Shown here: one piece after another, positions 1 through 7,505 of the stretch
Numbering within the stretch: position 1 is the stretch's first letter
Layout: each line of letters begins with the position of its first letter
Source of the DNA: JAFDZO01 sp044226845
GTDB lineage: Bacteria > Bacteroidota > Ignavibacteria > Tepidaquicellales > Tepidaquicellaceae
DNA length: 64,000 nucleotides
Direction of reading: 5' to 3'
Assembly: GCA_044226845.1 (NCBI GenBank)
Contig: JBGAGG010000010.1
Coordinates: 1-64,000 of the forward strand
Translations under genes and position numbers: made by a program
Notes under the pieces: generated by a model
What the model was told of the DNA's origin: nothing
Database searches by the model: none
Seen by the model: the letters and a program-made list of their open reading frames with translations, nothing else

Positions 1-437
1 ACTTCCGTAGGCAAAACGTTATACAAACTCGTACGCAAGTCCTCCTGCCGCTGGCGGAATTCCGATTCAACGTTTATCTGCTCAGTTGTGTAAGTAGATT
101 TTTCTATCAGGGCTATATTAAATACATTCGCAGAGCTTTTCTCAGCATTTATAACCTGAGAGTATTTTTCAAATCCATTTCTCTCTATCGAAATTATGTA
201 ACGTCCTTCATTAACCTCAAAAGAATAAAATCCGTTTTCATCAGTGACGGAAGTGAAAAATTCAGGTGTATTGTAATTTTTTAAAGTTACTAAGATCGAA
301 CTCAGAACATCTTCTTTATCGGAAATGATTTTTCCTGTTAACTGTATTTTCGATGTGTCCTGCGAGTAAGAAAGATTGGAGAAAACAAAAATCGAAAAAA
401 TAATTATAATAGAACTTAGAATTTTAAATCGTGACAT
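1..437 (-). CDS. TonB-dependent receptor, N-terminal part (runs off the window)
   Basis: The frame opens at ATG 437 and stays open to position 1, so about 145 residues are visible and the gene continues to the left. It begins with a hydrophobic signal peptide ending near SYSQ. A carboxypeptidase-regulatory-like domain follows, with the pattern KIISDKEDVLSS, VTDENGFYSFEV and GRYIISIERNGFEKY. The last visible part (RQEDLRTSLYNVLPTEV) matches the linker that precedes the plug in many Ignavibacteria/Bacteroidota outer-membrane receptors. Such proteins import ligands across the outer membrane using TonB energy. The substrate cannot be deduced because the plug and barrel lie outside the window. Confidence 0.8.
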   Translation of the reverse strand, partial: MSRFKILSSIIIIFSIFVFSNLSYSQDTSKIQLTGKIISDKEDVLSSILVTLKNYNTPEFFTSVTDENGFYSFEVNEGRYIISIERNGFEKYSQVINAEKSSANVFNIALIEKSTYTTEQINVESEFRQRQEDLRTSLYNVLPTE

Positions 438-715
438 GTAGGGTTATAATTAAATAAATTTACGGGTATTCTTTCTCTATTAAACTGCAAAAAGCATGGT
501 AAAGTTGCAGAGAAAAACTACAAGTTTTATTTGAATTTTTCTGTCAAGACATTTCAAAATATTTTTACCTATTAGTAGTAATGGGTAGGAGTAAATATTT
601 TTTTACAATTCAGTTTTATACTTTCGTTTTCCCTTACCTCAAAAGGTCAGGCAGCCGGCATGTTTTAATTGCAACGTCTTAAAAACATGATACAGAAAAA
701 GATTAGCCCGGCAAG

Positions 716-738
716 CCCCCTCCTTACTAAGGAGGGGG
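716..738. repeat. Palindromic repeat, CCCCCTCCTTA type
   Basis: CCCCCTCCTTA is followed at once by its inverted complement, giving an 11-bp arm palindrome. A near-identical unit lies at 2054-2076, and degenerate relatives occur at 1973-2006, 33820-33852 and 33996-34028, always between genes. It is probably a dispersed intergenic palindrome. Confidence 0.7.
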
Positions 739-762
739 AATTTAATCTCACTATACTTAAGT

Positions 763-782
763 CCACGAGCTAAAGCTCGTGG
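763..782. repeat. REP-like hairpin, CCACGAGC-TAAA-GCTCGTGG
   Basis: An 8-bp stem with a TAAA loop is followed by CAATTAATT. The same architecture, loop and tail occur at 32108-32127, and a related unit lies at 32007-32026. This marks a dispersed REP-like family of the kind associated with RAYT transposases. Confidence 0.65.
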
Positions 783-829
783 CAATTAATTATTCAAACC
801 ATTTTCTAAAACTAAACCCAACATACACT

Positions 830-1588
830 ATGTATGACTTAAAAGTAAAATCAAAGTTCATTCACTTCAGAGCACAGGGAATGACGATACACAAAATCTC
901 CAAAGCTATGGGAGTAAACCGCACTACTCTCATTCAATGGAATAAAGAGCTTTATACCGATATCAGAATAGCCGAGCGTGATGAGTTTGATAAAATTTTC
1001 CAAGTTTTTTTTGTTGAGAGAGCTGCGCGAGTAACAATATTAGCTGAAGCGCTTGGAAAGTGTTATGAACAACTAGAAGCAGAAGATTCAAGAGATGACA
1101 GATTTAAATTATTAAAAGAAATTGAAAAGCTTACAAAACTTATTCATATGGAAACCGATGATAAAAAATATTCTTCGCTCGTGCAAAAATCCTCAGCAAC
1201 AGTTAATAAAGAGTTTCCGATTATTGTTAATGACCCGGATAAATACCGCAAGTACGACCCGACTTACGAAGATGAGAGAGAATTCACTCCCGACTGGGAT
1301 GATGCATACATGGAAGGATTTACTGAAAAAGAAAAGAAAGAAGTGCTGAAGCAGAAGGCTGAGCAGGAAGCTGACTTACAAGAAAGTCATAGACAAATTC
1401 AGCAGGAGTTTGAAGAGGAAATGAAACAGGATGCCGATGAAAATTGTGTTGTAACTCCCCTTGCAGATGAAAAAAGGTCAAAGAGAATTATCAATAAGCA
1501 GCCCGATATGGAAATTATAAAAAGTAAAAAAGAAAGTCGAAGTTTTAAAAAATCAAAAAGTAAAAAAAGAGAAGTTGTAAAGAGTTGA
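830..1588 (+). CDS. Helix-turn-helix protein with charged C-terminal tail
   Basis: The start is placed at ATG 830, because the longer reading from GTG 779 would begin inside a REP-like hairpin. Residues about 8-38 (KFIHFRAQGMTIHKISKAMG, then VNRTTLIQWNKEL) form a clear helix-turn-helix of the kind seen at the N-terminus of phage small terminases and transposase-like DNA-binding proteins. A helical middle follows, and the last 100 residues are extremely rich in Glu, Lys and Asp, ending in a basic KSKKESRSFKKSKSKKR stretch. No phage or transposase genes lie nearby, so the role is unknown; DNA binding is the only supported inference. It is flanked by palindromic repeats, which fits a mobile or recently acquired gene. 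Confidence 0.7.
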   Translation: MYDLKVKSKFIHFRAQGMTIHKISKAMGVNRTTLIQWNKELYTDIRIAERDEFDKIFQVFFVERAARVTILAEALGKCYEQLEAEDSRDDRFKLLKEIEKLTKLIHMETDDKKYSSLVQKSSATVNKEFPIIVNDPDKYRKYDPTYEDEREFTPDWDDAYMEGFTEKEKKEVLKQKAEQEADLQESHRQIQQEFEEEMKQDADENCVVTPLADEKRSKRIINKQPDMEIIKSKKESRSFKKSKSKKREVVKS

Positions 1589-1633
1589 ATAAATTTAGAA
1601 AGTATAAAAAATTCTGAATTCTGAATTCTGAAT

Positions 1634-1957
1634 TTATCTCAATCGATTAACAAAAGCAGTCGTAATTGAGCCAAGGTTCAGCAGAAATAAAATAAACAAT
1701 GCAGTATTCAGAGATTGGTTTACTGTATTCAATATATAGAACAATATCGAAGTCAGCAGAAATGAAACTGCAAGCGTGAGATATTTATTTAATCTCATTT
1801 TCCTTATCAAAAGAAGAACAGGATATGAAACCGCTACAAAAAAATTCAGAAGGATAATGATTATATATAATAACGGCGAGTCTATCTGATTTGCAAACAT
1901 CAGCATCACAAGATTTGCTACTAAGATATAGAATATTACGCGGCTGTTATTTTTCAT
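1634..1957 (-). CDS. Small four-span membrane protein
   Basis: This 107-residue protein is almost wholly hydrophobic. Four membrane spans can be drawn, at about residues 6-24, 29-51, 60-78 and 84-103, separated by a short basic loop (RKMRLNK). No catalytic motif or known family is recognised. Its spacing of segments and the pattern LNFFVAVSYPVLLLIRKM resemble the next protein on the same strand (INLFLASSYIFLFLLKKL), so the two are probably distant paralogs. It lies in a repeat-rich stretch with a TTCTGAA triplication just past its stop. Function is unknown. Confidence 0.65.
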   Translation of the reverse strand: MKNNSRVIFYILVANLVMLMFANQIDSPLLYIIIILLNFFVAVSYPVLLLIRKMRLNKYLTLAVSFLLTSILFYILNTVNQSLNTALFILFLLNLGSITTAFVNRLR

Positions 1958-1972
1958 GAGCTATGTTTTCCC

Positions 1973-2076
1973 TCCCCTTACTAAGGGAAGGGCTAGGGAG
2001 GGGTTAATCGAAATTAAAAGCATAATTTGCTCTTTCCTTTAACCTCCCCCTTACCCCCTCCTTAGTAAGGAGGGGG
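1973..2076. repeat. Two neighbouring C/G-rich palindromic repeats
   Basis: An imperfect unit (about 1973-2006) and a perfect one (2054-2076, CCCCCTCCTTA with inverted complement) sit between two small membrane-protein genes. The perfect unit matches the one at 716-738 apart from its central bases. They have no T-run typical of a terminator and are read as dispersed intergenic palindromes. Confidence 0.6.
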
Positions 2077-2094
2077 AATAAAATTTTTAATATA

Positions 2095-2119
2095 AAATCC
2101 GACTTTTTTCCGACTAAAT
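2095..2119 (-). repeat. AGTCGG double repeat downstream of a small membrane-protein gene
   Basis: On the minus strand this reads TAGTCGGAAAAAAGTCGGAT, two AGTCGG units nine bases apart. It ends 14 bases past the stop of the 2134-2499 gene. Copies at 31316-31340 and 31793-31815 are almost the same, but lie on the opposite strand relative to their neighbouring genes. Confidence 0.65.
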
Positions 2120-2133
2120 CTGAAATCAGAAGT

Positions 2134-2499
2134 CTATTTCTTAGAAAACAATTTCTTCCTGAATAAAAAATACAAAGCCGCTGTAAAATTAACTAAGAAA
2201 AATACAGGAAGCAGATATATTCTATAATCTAAAGCTTCCTTTTCAAAGAAAACGAACAATCCATATAGTCCGGCAGATAGTACGGCGCTGAAGATAACGG
2301 CAGAGTAGAAATACTCTTCTTTAAGTTTTTTAAGAAGGAAAAGAAAGATGTAAGATGAAGCGAGAAATAAATTTATGAAGTAAACAGCGATGGCTAATTG
2401 ATTAAGTCCGAACGACATGAAGGTAAGAAATAAAACTATGCTTGCAACGATTGCGAAAAAATAATTCCTGCTGTAAATATATCGAATCAAATTATGCAT
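2134..2499 (-). CDS. Small four-span membrane protein
   Basis: This is a 121-residue integral membrane protein with spans at about residues 13-33, 35-56, 64-84 and 92-113 and a very basic C-terminus (FRKKLFSKK), which predicts a cytoplasmic tail. No conserved functional motif is seen. It looks like a distant relative of the neighbouring 107-residue protein at 1634-1957. Both sides of the gene carry paired AGTCGG motifs (2095-2119 and 2525-2551), the same motif that surrounds the small membrane-protein genes at 30.9-32.3 kb. Function is unknown. Confidence 0.65.
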   Translation of the reverse strand: MHNLIRYIYSRNYFFAIVASIVLFLTFMSFGLNQLAIAVYFINLFLASSYIFLFLLKKLKEEYFYSAVIFSAVLSAGLYGLFVFFEKEALDYRIYLLPVFFLVNFTAALYFLFRKKLFSKK

Positions 2500-2524
2500 C
2501 TTATTCCTTAGTACAGTTTGATTT

Positions 2525-2551
2525 AAAACCCGACTATTTTCCGACTATTTT
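2525..2551 (-). repeat. AGTCGG double repeat upstream of a small membrane-protein gene
   Basis: The minus strand shows TAGTCGGAAAATAGTCGGGT. It lies 25 bases upstream of ATG 2499 and is followed by degenerate TCGTAATTCG units up to 2586. It pairs with the copy at 2095-2119 to bracket the gene. Confidence 0.65.
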
Positions 2552-2588
2552 CAAACTCGTAATTCGTAATTCGAAACTCGTAATTGAA

Positions 2589-3524
2589 CTAAGCTACTTT
2601 CTGCGTGCCAGGATAACTTTCCGGATAAAGCAGGCATCTTACTCTGTGGCCGTCTGCCGGAGCTAAGACCGGATGAATGTTCGGACAATCACCAAATACT
2701 TTCGGGCATCTCGGATGGAAGTAACATCCCGACGGAACATTTGCCGGAGAAGGTACATCCCCTGTTTGAGTATATGGATGCTTCTGATTTTTATATAGCT
2801 CGCTTGTATCGGCAATCTCAACAATCTTGCCAAGGTACATAACGGCAACTCTGTTTGAGATATACTCAACAACCGATAAGTCATGCGATATGAATAAGTA
2901 TGTAAGTCCGAATTCCTTCTGCAAGTCAAGCAGCAGATTGATAACCTGCGACTGGATTGAAACGTCAAGCGCAGATACAGGCTCATCACAAACTATAAGT
3001 TCGGGCTGAACTGAAAGCGCTCTTGCAATTCCGATACGCTGTCTTTGTCCGCCGGAAAACTCATGTGGATATCTTCGGGCATATATCTTACGAAGACCGA
3101 CGCGTTCGAGAAGCTCTGCAACTCTTTTATCTGCGGCTTCGCCTTCGGCGATTTCGTGGAACTTGAGAATTTCGGTTAGCATTCCGCCTACTGTGATTCT
3201 GGGATTGAGTGATGAATACGGGTCCTGAAAAATTATCTGCATCTTCTTGCGGTATGTCTTCATTTCTTCGAGTGAGATATTGGTTATATCCTTGCCGTTG
3301 TAAATTATGCTTCCGCCTGTTGGTTCAATTAATCTTAAGAGCGAGCGGCCCACTGTAGTTTTTCCGCAGCCTGATTCTCCAACAAGTCCGAGTGTTTCGC
3401 CTTTTTTGATAACGAGGTCGATATCATCAACGGCTTTTACATTGCCGACGGTTTTGGAGAAGATACCCTTTTTTATCGGGAAGTATTTTTTGAGCCCTTT
3501 TATTTCAAGTAAGTTTTCAGACAT
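2589..3524 (-). CDS. Oligopeptide/dipeptide ABC transporter ATP-binding protein, OppF/DppF type
   Basis: The protein is the ATPase that powers an inner-membrane peptide importer. Walker A GESGCGKTT (about residues 50-58), Q-loop FQDPYSSLNP, signature SGGQRQRIGIARAL, Walker B LIVCDEPVSALD and H-loop SHDLS are all intact. The C-terminal oligopeptide-transporter extension is present with its Cys motif GCYFHPRCP. One oddity is that HPYTQ runs directly into GDVPSP, whereas family members normally have roughly 20 residues (ALLSA...) between them, suggesting an in-frame deletion. No permease, OppD or binding-protein gene is next to it, so its partners must be encoded elsewhere. The start is ATG 3524. 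Confidence 0.92.
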   Translation of the reverse strand: MSENLLEIKGLKKYFPIKKGIFSKTVGNVKAVDDIDLVIKKGETLGLVGESGCGKTTVGRSLLRLIEPTGGSIIYNGKDITNISLEEMKTYRKKMQIIFQDPYSSLNPRITVGGMLTEILKFHEIAEGEAADKRVAELLERVGLRKIYARRYPHEFSGGQRQRIGIARALSVQPELIVCDEPVSALDVSIQSQVINLLLDLQKEFGLTYLFISHDLSVVEYISNRVAVMYLGKIVEIADTSELYKNQKHPYTQTGDVPSPANVPSGCYFHPRCPKVFGDCPNIHPVLAPADGHRVRCLLYPESYPGTQKVA

Positions 3525-3635
3525 TCGCTTATAAAGATTAGCTTAATGATTAATTGTATGCAATATATGATTTTTGAAACATACTATAAAGTAGAATTCA
3601 AAGTATAACAACGCAGCCGCCTTATGAATTTTAAG

Positions 3636-4064
3636 CTATTCACGTTTAAGTTTTACCTTGTAATGTTTGTAGCTGGCAGTGAGAATTTCCTTCAGCACTT
3701 TTATATCAACATCTGCAAGTTTTTTTATGTGGAGGCATCCTCCGCTCATTTTATGTTTGCCGAGTTTTGCGAGAAGCTCATCATTACCGGGAAATTCTTT
3801 CCCAATGTACAGAGTAATATTTCCTTTCCGCGGAGAAAATGCTGTGATGCAAGCTGTAGCTTCCTGTCCATTGGCGCGCTTGTAATCATAACTTCCATAG
3901 CCGACTATTGCAGGTCCCCACATTACAGATTTTTCATTAGTGATTTTCTCCATCATTTCAGTAAGCGTGAAGCAGTCATTACGCTTTGTTTCATCTTCAA
4001 TAGTATTAAGAAATGATTCTACTGTTACCTTAGTCGGTAGTGTTTTTTGCTGGGCTTTAGCCAT
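3636..4064 (-). CDS. DUF1801 (YdhG-like) domain protein
   Basis: The 142-residue protein shows the pattern of the DUF1801 family: an N-terminal helix (VESFLNTIEDETKRNDCFTL), a central GPAIVGYGSYDYK segment, a strand-rich AFSPRKGNITLYIG segment and the C-terminal KLGKHKMSGGCLHIKKLADVD region. Members are small cytoplasmic proteins without an established biochemical function; some are linked to metal or redox stress. The length is typical and the start at ATG 4064 precedes the first conserved helix by about 15 residues. It is transcribed away from the exported-protein gene at 4147. Confidence 0.85.
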   Translation of the reverse strand: MAKAQQKTLPTKVTVESFLNTIEDETKRNDCFTLTEMMEKITNEKSVMWGPAIVGYGSYDYKRANGQEATACITAFSPRKGNITLYIGKEFPGNDELLAKLGKHKMSGGCLHIKKLADVDIKVLKEILTASYKHYKVKLKRE

Positions 4065-4146
4065 AAGATTTTAGTTATGAGTTAAAAATAAGTTCACTTT
4101 TTGCTTTATTATATGTAATTTTTGGGAACTAAATTTAAAGCTATTC

Positions 4147-4875
4147 ATGGTAAAATTTCTAATAATCATTCTTATGTTTTCAGTAAAAGCCTTTGCTGTT
4201 GATTCAGTTAAAGTTGAATCAAAAATTTATACTGCTCCTTTCAGCGATGAATACAGAACCGATACGGCTCAATATAAATTACCTGTGATAACAGGCGGAG
4301 CAGATGCAAATTTACTTGCAAGACTGAATTCATATCTGGCAACAGATAGTCTGCTATTTGATAATATTGATACAGTAATTGCAAACTATGCTTTGTGCGG
4401 ATGCGGAACTGTCGGTGCAGATTATAATGTGCTTTACAATAAGAATTCAGTGCTTAGTATTTCAGTTCATATAGAAACGATGGGCGCATATCCTGATGAA
4501 TATTACAAAGACGTAAACCTGAATCTCACTTCAGGCATCAGAATTTTGATAAGCAATCTTATTAAGAAAAGTAAAATGACGGAGCTTGCCGCCGAGCTGG
4601 ATAAAGTAGTTCAGCAGCGCATAAAGGATAAAGTTAAGCAGGAAGACATGGGTGAAGAGGATGCGCTGCAATTCTTTGAAGGAAAGAAGTTTACAACTGA
4701 TAATCTTGAAGACTTTGCATTCACTGATAAAGGTATAATGTTCTATTATAATTATAATCTACCTCATGCATTAAAAGCGCTTTCGCCCGATGAAGATATG
4801 CTAATGACATGGGAAGAAATTGAAGATTATGCAAGAGAAGGAAGTCTGCTTCAAAAAATTATAGATAAGCAGTAA
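4147..4875 (+). CDS. Exported DUF3298/PdaC-like protein
   Basis: An N-terminal signal peptide (VKFLIIILMFSVKAFA) directs export. The mature part begins with KIYTAPFSDEYRTDTAQYKLPVI. It ends with a segment resembling DUF3298: LNLTSGIRILISNLI, a run of helices, then FAFTDKGIMFYYNYNLPHAL and a final MTWEEIEDY. This domain occurs in RsiV anti-sigma factors and PdaC-like proteins and often binds cell-wall or lysozyme-like ligands, but no function is established here. A CGCG motif at about residues 83-86 (LCGCGTV) is unusual. The assignment rests on pattern only. Confidence 0.7.
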   Translation: MVKFLIIILMFSVKAFAVDSVKVESKIYTAPFSDEYRTDTAQYKLPVITGGADANLLARLNSYLATDSLLFDNIDTVIANYALCGCGTVGADYNVLYNKNSVLSISVHIETMGAYPDEYYKDVNLNLTSGIRILISNLIKKSKMTELAAELDKVVQQRIKDKVKQEDMGEEDALQFFEGKKFTTDNLEDFAFTDKGIMFYYNYNLPHALKALSPDEDMLMTWEEIEDYAREGSLLQKIIDKQ

Positions 4876-4924
4876 ACCTTTTTTACGTTTGCTGCATCAT
4901 AAATGAAACCTTATATTTTCATTT

Positions 4925-6289
4925 ATGAAATATGCCATATTAGTATTTCTCTTAGTACTCTCCCCTCTTTGTTATTCACAAACAAGTGTATTTTTGATTA
5001 CGCTTGAAAACGGAACACCGAAAATTGAAAAAGAACCGATTGCTAAAGATGAAACAAAAGTATTCATCTGCGGCGGTGAGTCCGGAATTATCTCACTTGT
5101 ATTTCCCTCCGGTACAGGGCTATCCGGAGATTTTGTAAAGCTCGCAGATAAGAAAGTTATGATTGTACGGTATGTAAATGACGAGCTTGTTTATAGTCTG
5201 AAAAAAGAAGACGGCACACTCAAGCAAATTATTGCAGCAACTGTTTCTGAATTATCTAAGAATGATTACAGGATTAATATCGTCTCTAATAATATTAAGA
5301 AGGCATTTAAGATTGCAAGCTATGATTTAATAAGTGAAGATATGGATTCACCTGTAATGAATATGTTCGGCGATAAGATAACACCGAAGGAAAACGAGTT
5401 CATTATCACAACGGAAACAAAAGAAGCTTCACAGGGATTTTTAGAAGGAGGAACAGGTAAGATCAGGTTCACGGGGAATTACTTTCTTACGGAAGTAAAA
5501 ATTGGTGATAAGCTCTGCAATTTTGTAGTTGACCTTGCTGCAGTTAACTCATTTGTAGTTAAGAAGAATCTTCCTTCAGGAATAAAGACGGAAGATTTAA
5601 TTGCTAAACAATATTCAGCAGACGGGATGCAGGTGATAAATTCACCTGTATCAGGTTTCGGCGGGAGCATAAAAAATTTACAGATATGCACTCTACCTAA
5701 AATTGAACTTGGCAGTGTAAACTTACTGCTGAACACTTTTTATGTTATAGATACGATGTTCAGTATAAACAGTATTGAAATTGACGGAATACTTGGAATG
5801 GATATTCTGCAGAGATTTGAGGCAGTAACTTTTGAAATTGATTCAACGAGAAATGTAGATTTGTTACTAGGTAAATGCTTCGATAAAAATAAACACAATG
5901 CTATTGAGCTGCCATATACAATTGCAAACGGTCATATATTTGTTAACGGAAAAATCGGCAGCAGTGATATTAATTTTATTGTTGATACCGGTTCGCCATT
6001 TAGTTTTATTCAGTCAGAACTGGCAAATAAGGAAAACACTACCGGTGAAAAATCATTCGCAGTTAAAGGCGCTGACGGAAAAGAAATAACAACTATGAAT
6101 GCCGAAATACCTAAGATTTTATTGGAACGGAACACTATATTAAATTTTCAGACAAAGATAGTTGACTCCCCTATATTATCAGGCATGGGATTAAAAAATA
6201 ACGGCGGGCTGCTGGGAAATTCACTCTTTAAGAATTACAAACAGCTCTGTATAGACTTCAAAGATAAAAAACTCTTCCTCTATAAATAG
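4925..6289 (+). CDS. Exported two-lobed retropepsin-like aspartyl protease
   Basis: A signal peptide (KYAILVFLLVLSPLCYSQ) is followed by about 170 residues of unknown type and then two tandem retropepsin-like lobes. The second lobe has the catalytic signature FIVDTGSPFSFI (about residues 350-361) and the hydrophobic-Gly partner GGLLGNSLFKNY near the C-terminus. The first lobe has the same fold cues (KLCNFVVDLAAVNSFVV and GILGMDILQRFEAV), but its DTG is replaced by DLA. Most bacterial members have one lobe and work as dimers, so this protein resembles a pepsin-like fused dimer with one degraded active site. It may be a periplasmic protease or an inactive peptide-binding protein. Confidence 0.82.
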   Translation: MKYAILVFLLVLSPLCYSQTSVFLITLENGTPKIEKEPIAKDETKVFICGGESGIISLVFPSGTGLSGDFVKLADKKVMIVRYVNDELVYSLKKEDGTLKQIIAATVSELSKNDYRINIVSNNIKKAFKIASYDLISEDMDSPVMNMFGDKITPKENEFIITTETKEASQGFLEGGTGKIRFTGNYFLTEVKIGDKLCNFVVDLAAVNSFVVKKNLPSGIKTEDLIAKQYSADGMQVINSPVSGFGGSIKNLQICTLPKIELGSVNLLLNTFYVIDTMFSINSIEIDGILGMDILQRFEAVTFEIDSTRNVDLLLGKCFDKNKHNAIELPYTIANGHIFVNGKIGSSDINFIVDTGSPFSFIQSELANKENTTGEKSFAVKGADGKEITTMNAEIPKILLERNTILNFQTKIVDSPILSGMGLKNNGGLLGNSLFKNYKQLCIDFKDKKLFLYK

Positions 6290-6290
6290 C

Positions 6291-7343
6291 TCAGAAAAAC
6301 TTATAAAATAAAGTAATGCGAGGAGTAATAGAAGGCTTTATTGTTGTGCCGTCATATAAGGCAGCATAAGTTTCAATTGCAACGTTAGGTGAAATAGAAA
6401 CGTTTTTATCAGGGTAGAAATCCAGACCGGCTAAGAATAAATTTCTTGTATCCCGGTCATGACCTTCTGTAATATCATTATCAAAGAAATCATATCTGAC
6501 AAAACCTGATACTAGTTCATTAAAACTAGCGGAGGCAAAGATAGAAATTCCGAAGCTTCTATAATAATTCTGTGTATAATTATAAAATGATTCTATTCCT
6601 GCGCTGAACGTTTTTTCATTTTTATAACCTATCATTACAGCCTGTGTATATTCATCATAGTTTAACTTCATTCCGGCAAATTCAGATTCTGGATGAGCTC
6701 TGTAATCTGAAAACAATGTTATGTACATTTCTTTAACCGGATTAAATCCAAGATGTGCATATACTCTTTTGTATTTATCGTTTTCAACAGTAGTTCCGGA
6801 ATTATTACCGAGCATTACTCCATATGTAACTTTGCTCTGCTCATCAAAACTTCCGTTGAGAGAAATACCAAAGTCGCGCGAATCAACTATACCGCGCAAA
6901 TCCATAATCGTTCTTTCAATATACCTTCTCCCCCAGATCTGTTCTGTAGTTGTATATGCGATAGTGGGCTGAATGCCAACAATGAGATTGCTGCCTTTGA
7001 GAATGTTTTTCCATTCAAGGTAAGCGTCTTTTACAAATACTCCGACTTTGCCATTGGTAAATGTTTCATTTTGTGCGCCTTCAAGTCTGAATCGTGTAGT
7101 GAATTTTTTTGAAATGTTATAATCGTATGTGAAGTATATGCGTCTGAACTGAAGTCCGTTTTGTCCTTTTGTTCCGCCGTAGGCAACGTTCTTTAAAGAT
7201 GTGAATGTATCACGCTCAGCATTATAATAATAATCGCTGAACATAAGGCCGGAGATTTTCCCTTTGGCAGTAGAATCCTGCGCTGTACAAACTGAAAGAT
7301 TTATACTTAAGATTAAAAGAGCCCAAAGAACAAATTTTGTCAT
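6291..7343 (-). CDS. Outer-membrane porin, phosphate-selective porin O/P-like
   Basis: The protein has a signal peptide (LWALLILSINLSVCTAQ) and then alternating amphipathic beta-strands through to a terminal aromatic residue (PRITLFYKFF), the usual outer-membrane insertion signal. Strand patterns such as GLQFRRIYFTYDYNISKKFT and RFRLEGAQ near the N-terminus resemble phosphate-selective porins O/P and related barrels of this phylum. It would form a passive channel for small solutes; the ligand cannot be told from sequence. It converges on the protease gene with a one-base gap, and no transporter genes lie beside it. Confidence 0.75.
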   Translation of the reverse strand: MTKFVLWALLILSINLSVCTAQDSTAKGKISGLMFSDYYYNAERDTFTSLKNVAYGGTKGQNGLQFRRIYFTYDYNISKKFTTRFRLEGAQNETFTNGKVGVFVKDAYLEWKNILKGSNLIVGIQPTIAYTTTEQIWGRRYIERTIMDLRGIVDSRDFGISLNGSFDEQSKVTYGVMLGNNSGTTVENDKYKRVYAHLGFNPVKEMYITLFSDYRAHPESEFAGMKLNYDEYTQAVMIGYKNEKTFSAGIESFYNYTQNYYRSFGISIFASASFNELVSGFVRYDFFDNDITEGHDRDTRNLFLAGLDFYPDKNVSISPNVAIETYAALYDGTTIKPSITPRITLFYKFF

Positions 7344-7437
7344 TTATAAATCCTGAAAATGATTGAGGTCAAAAATTTACATAAAAATAACAATTTCTTT
7401 GTAATTTAGTTAGGCAAGTTACAGGTAATTTTATACA

Positions 7438-7472
7438 CAAAAAAAACCTGTCAGACATACATCCAACAGGTT
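7438..7472 (-). terminator. Intrinsic terminator of topA
   Basis: On the minus strand AACCTGT (7472-7466) pairs with ACAGGTT (7451-7445) and is followed by eight consecutive T residues. It lies just past the topA stop at 7506. Confidence 0.8.
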
Positions 7473-7505
7473 TGATTCTACTTTCTACTTTCTACTTACT
7501 ACTTG

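Larger units (their letters stand above)
438..829. other. Intergenic region with three palindromic repeats
   Basis: No gene is supported here. The stretch holds an AT-rich leader of the receptor gene to the left, a degenerate copy (568-588) of an 18-bp palindrome that is perfect at 33905-33922, a C/G-rich palindrome (716-738) and a small hairpin (763-782). These look like dispersed REP-type units rather than regulatory sites of one gene. Confidence 0.6.

Noticed and set aside
779..829. Upstream GTG start (779) for the HTH gene.
   Set aside because: The GTG lies inside a REP-like hairpin (763-782) and the added residues do not resemble the protein family; ATG 830 is more likely.
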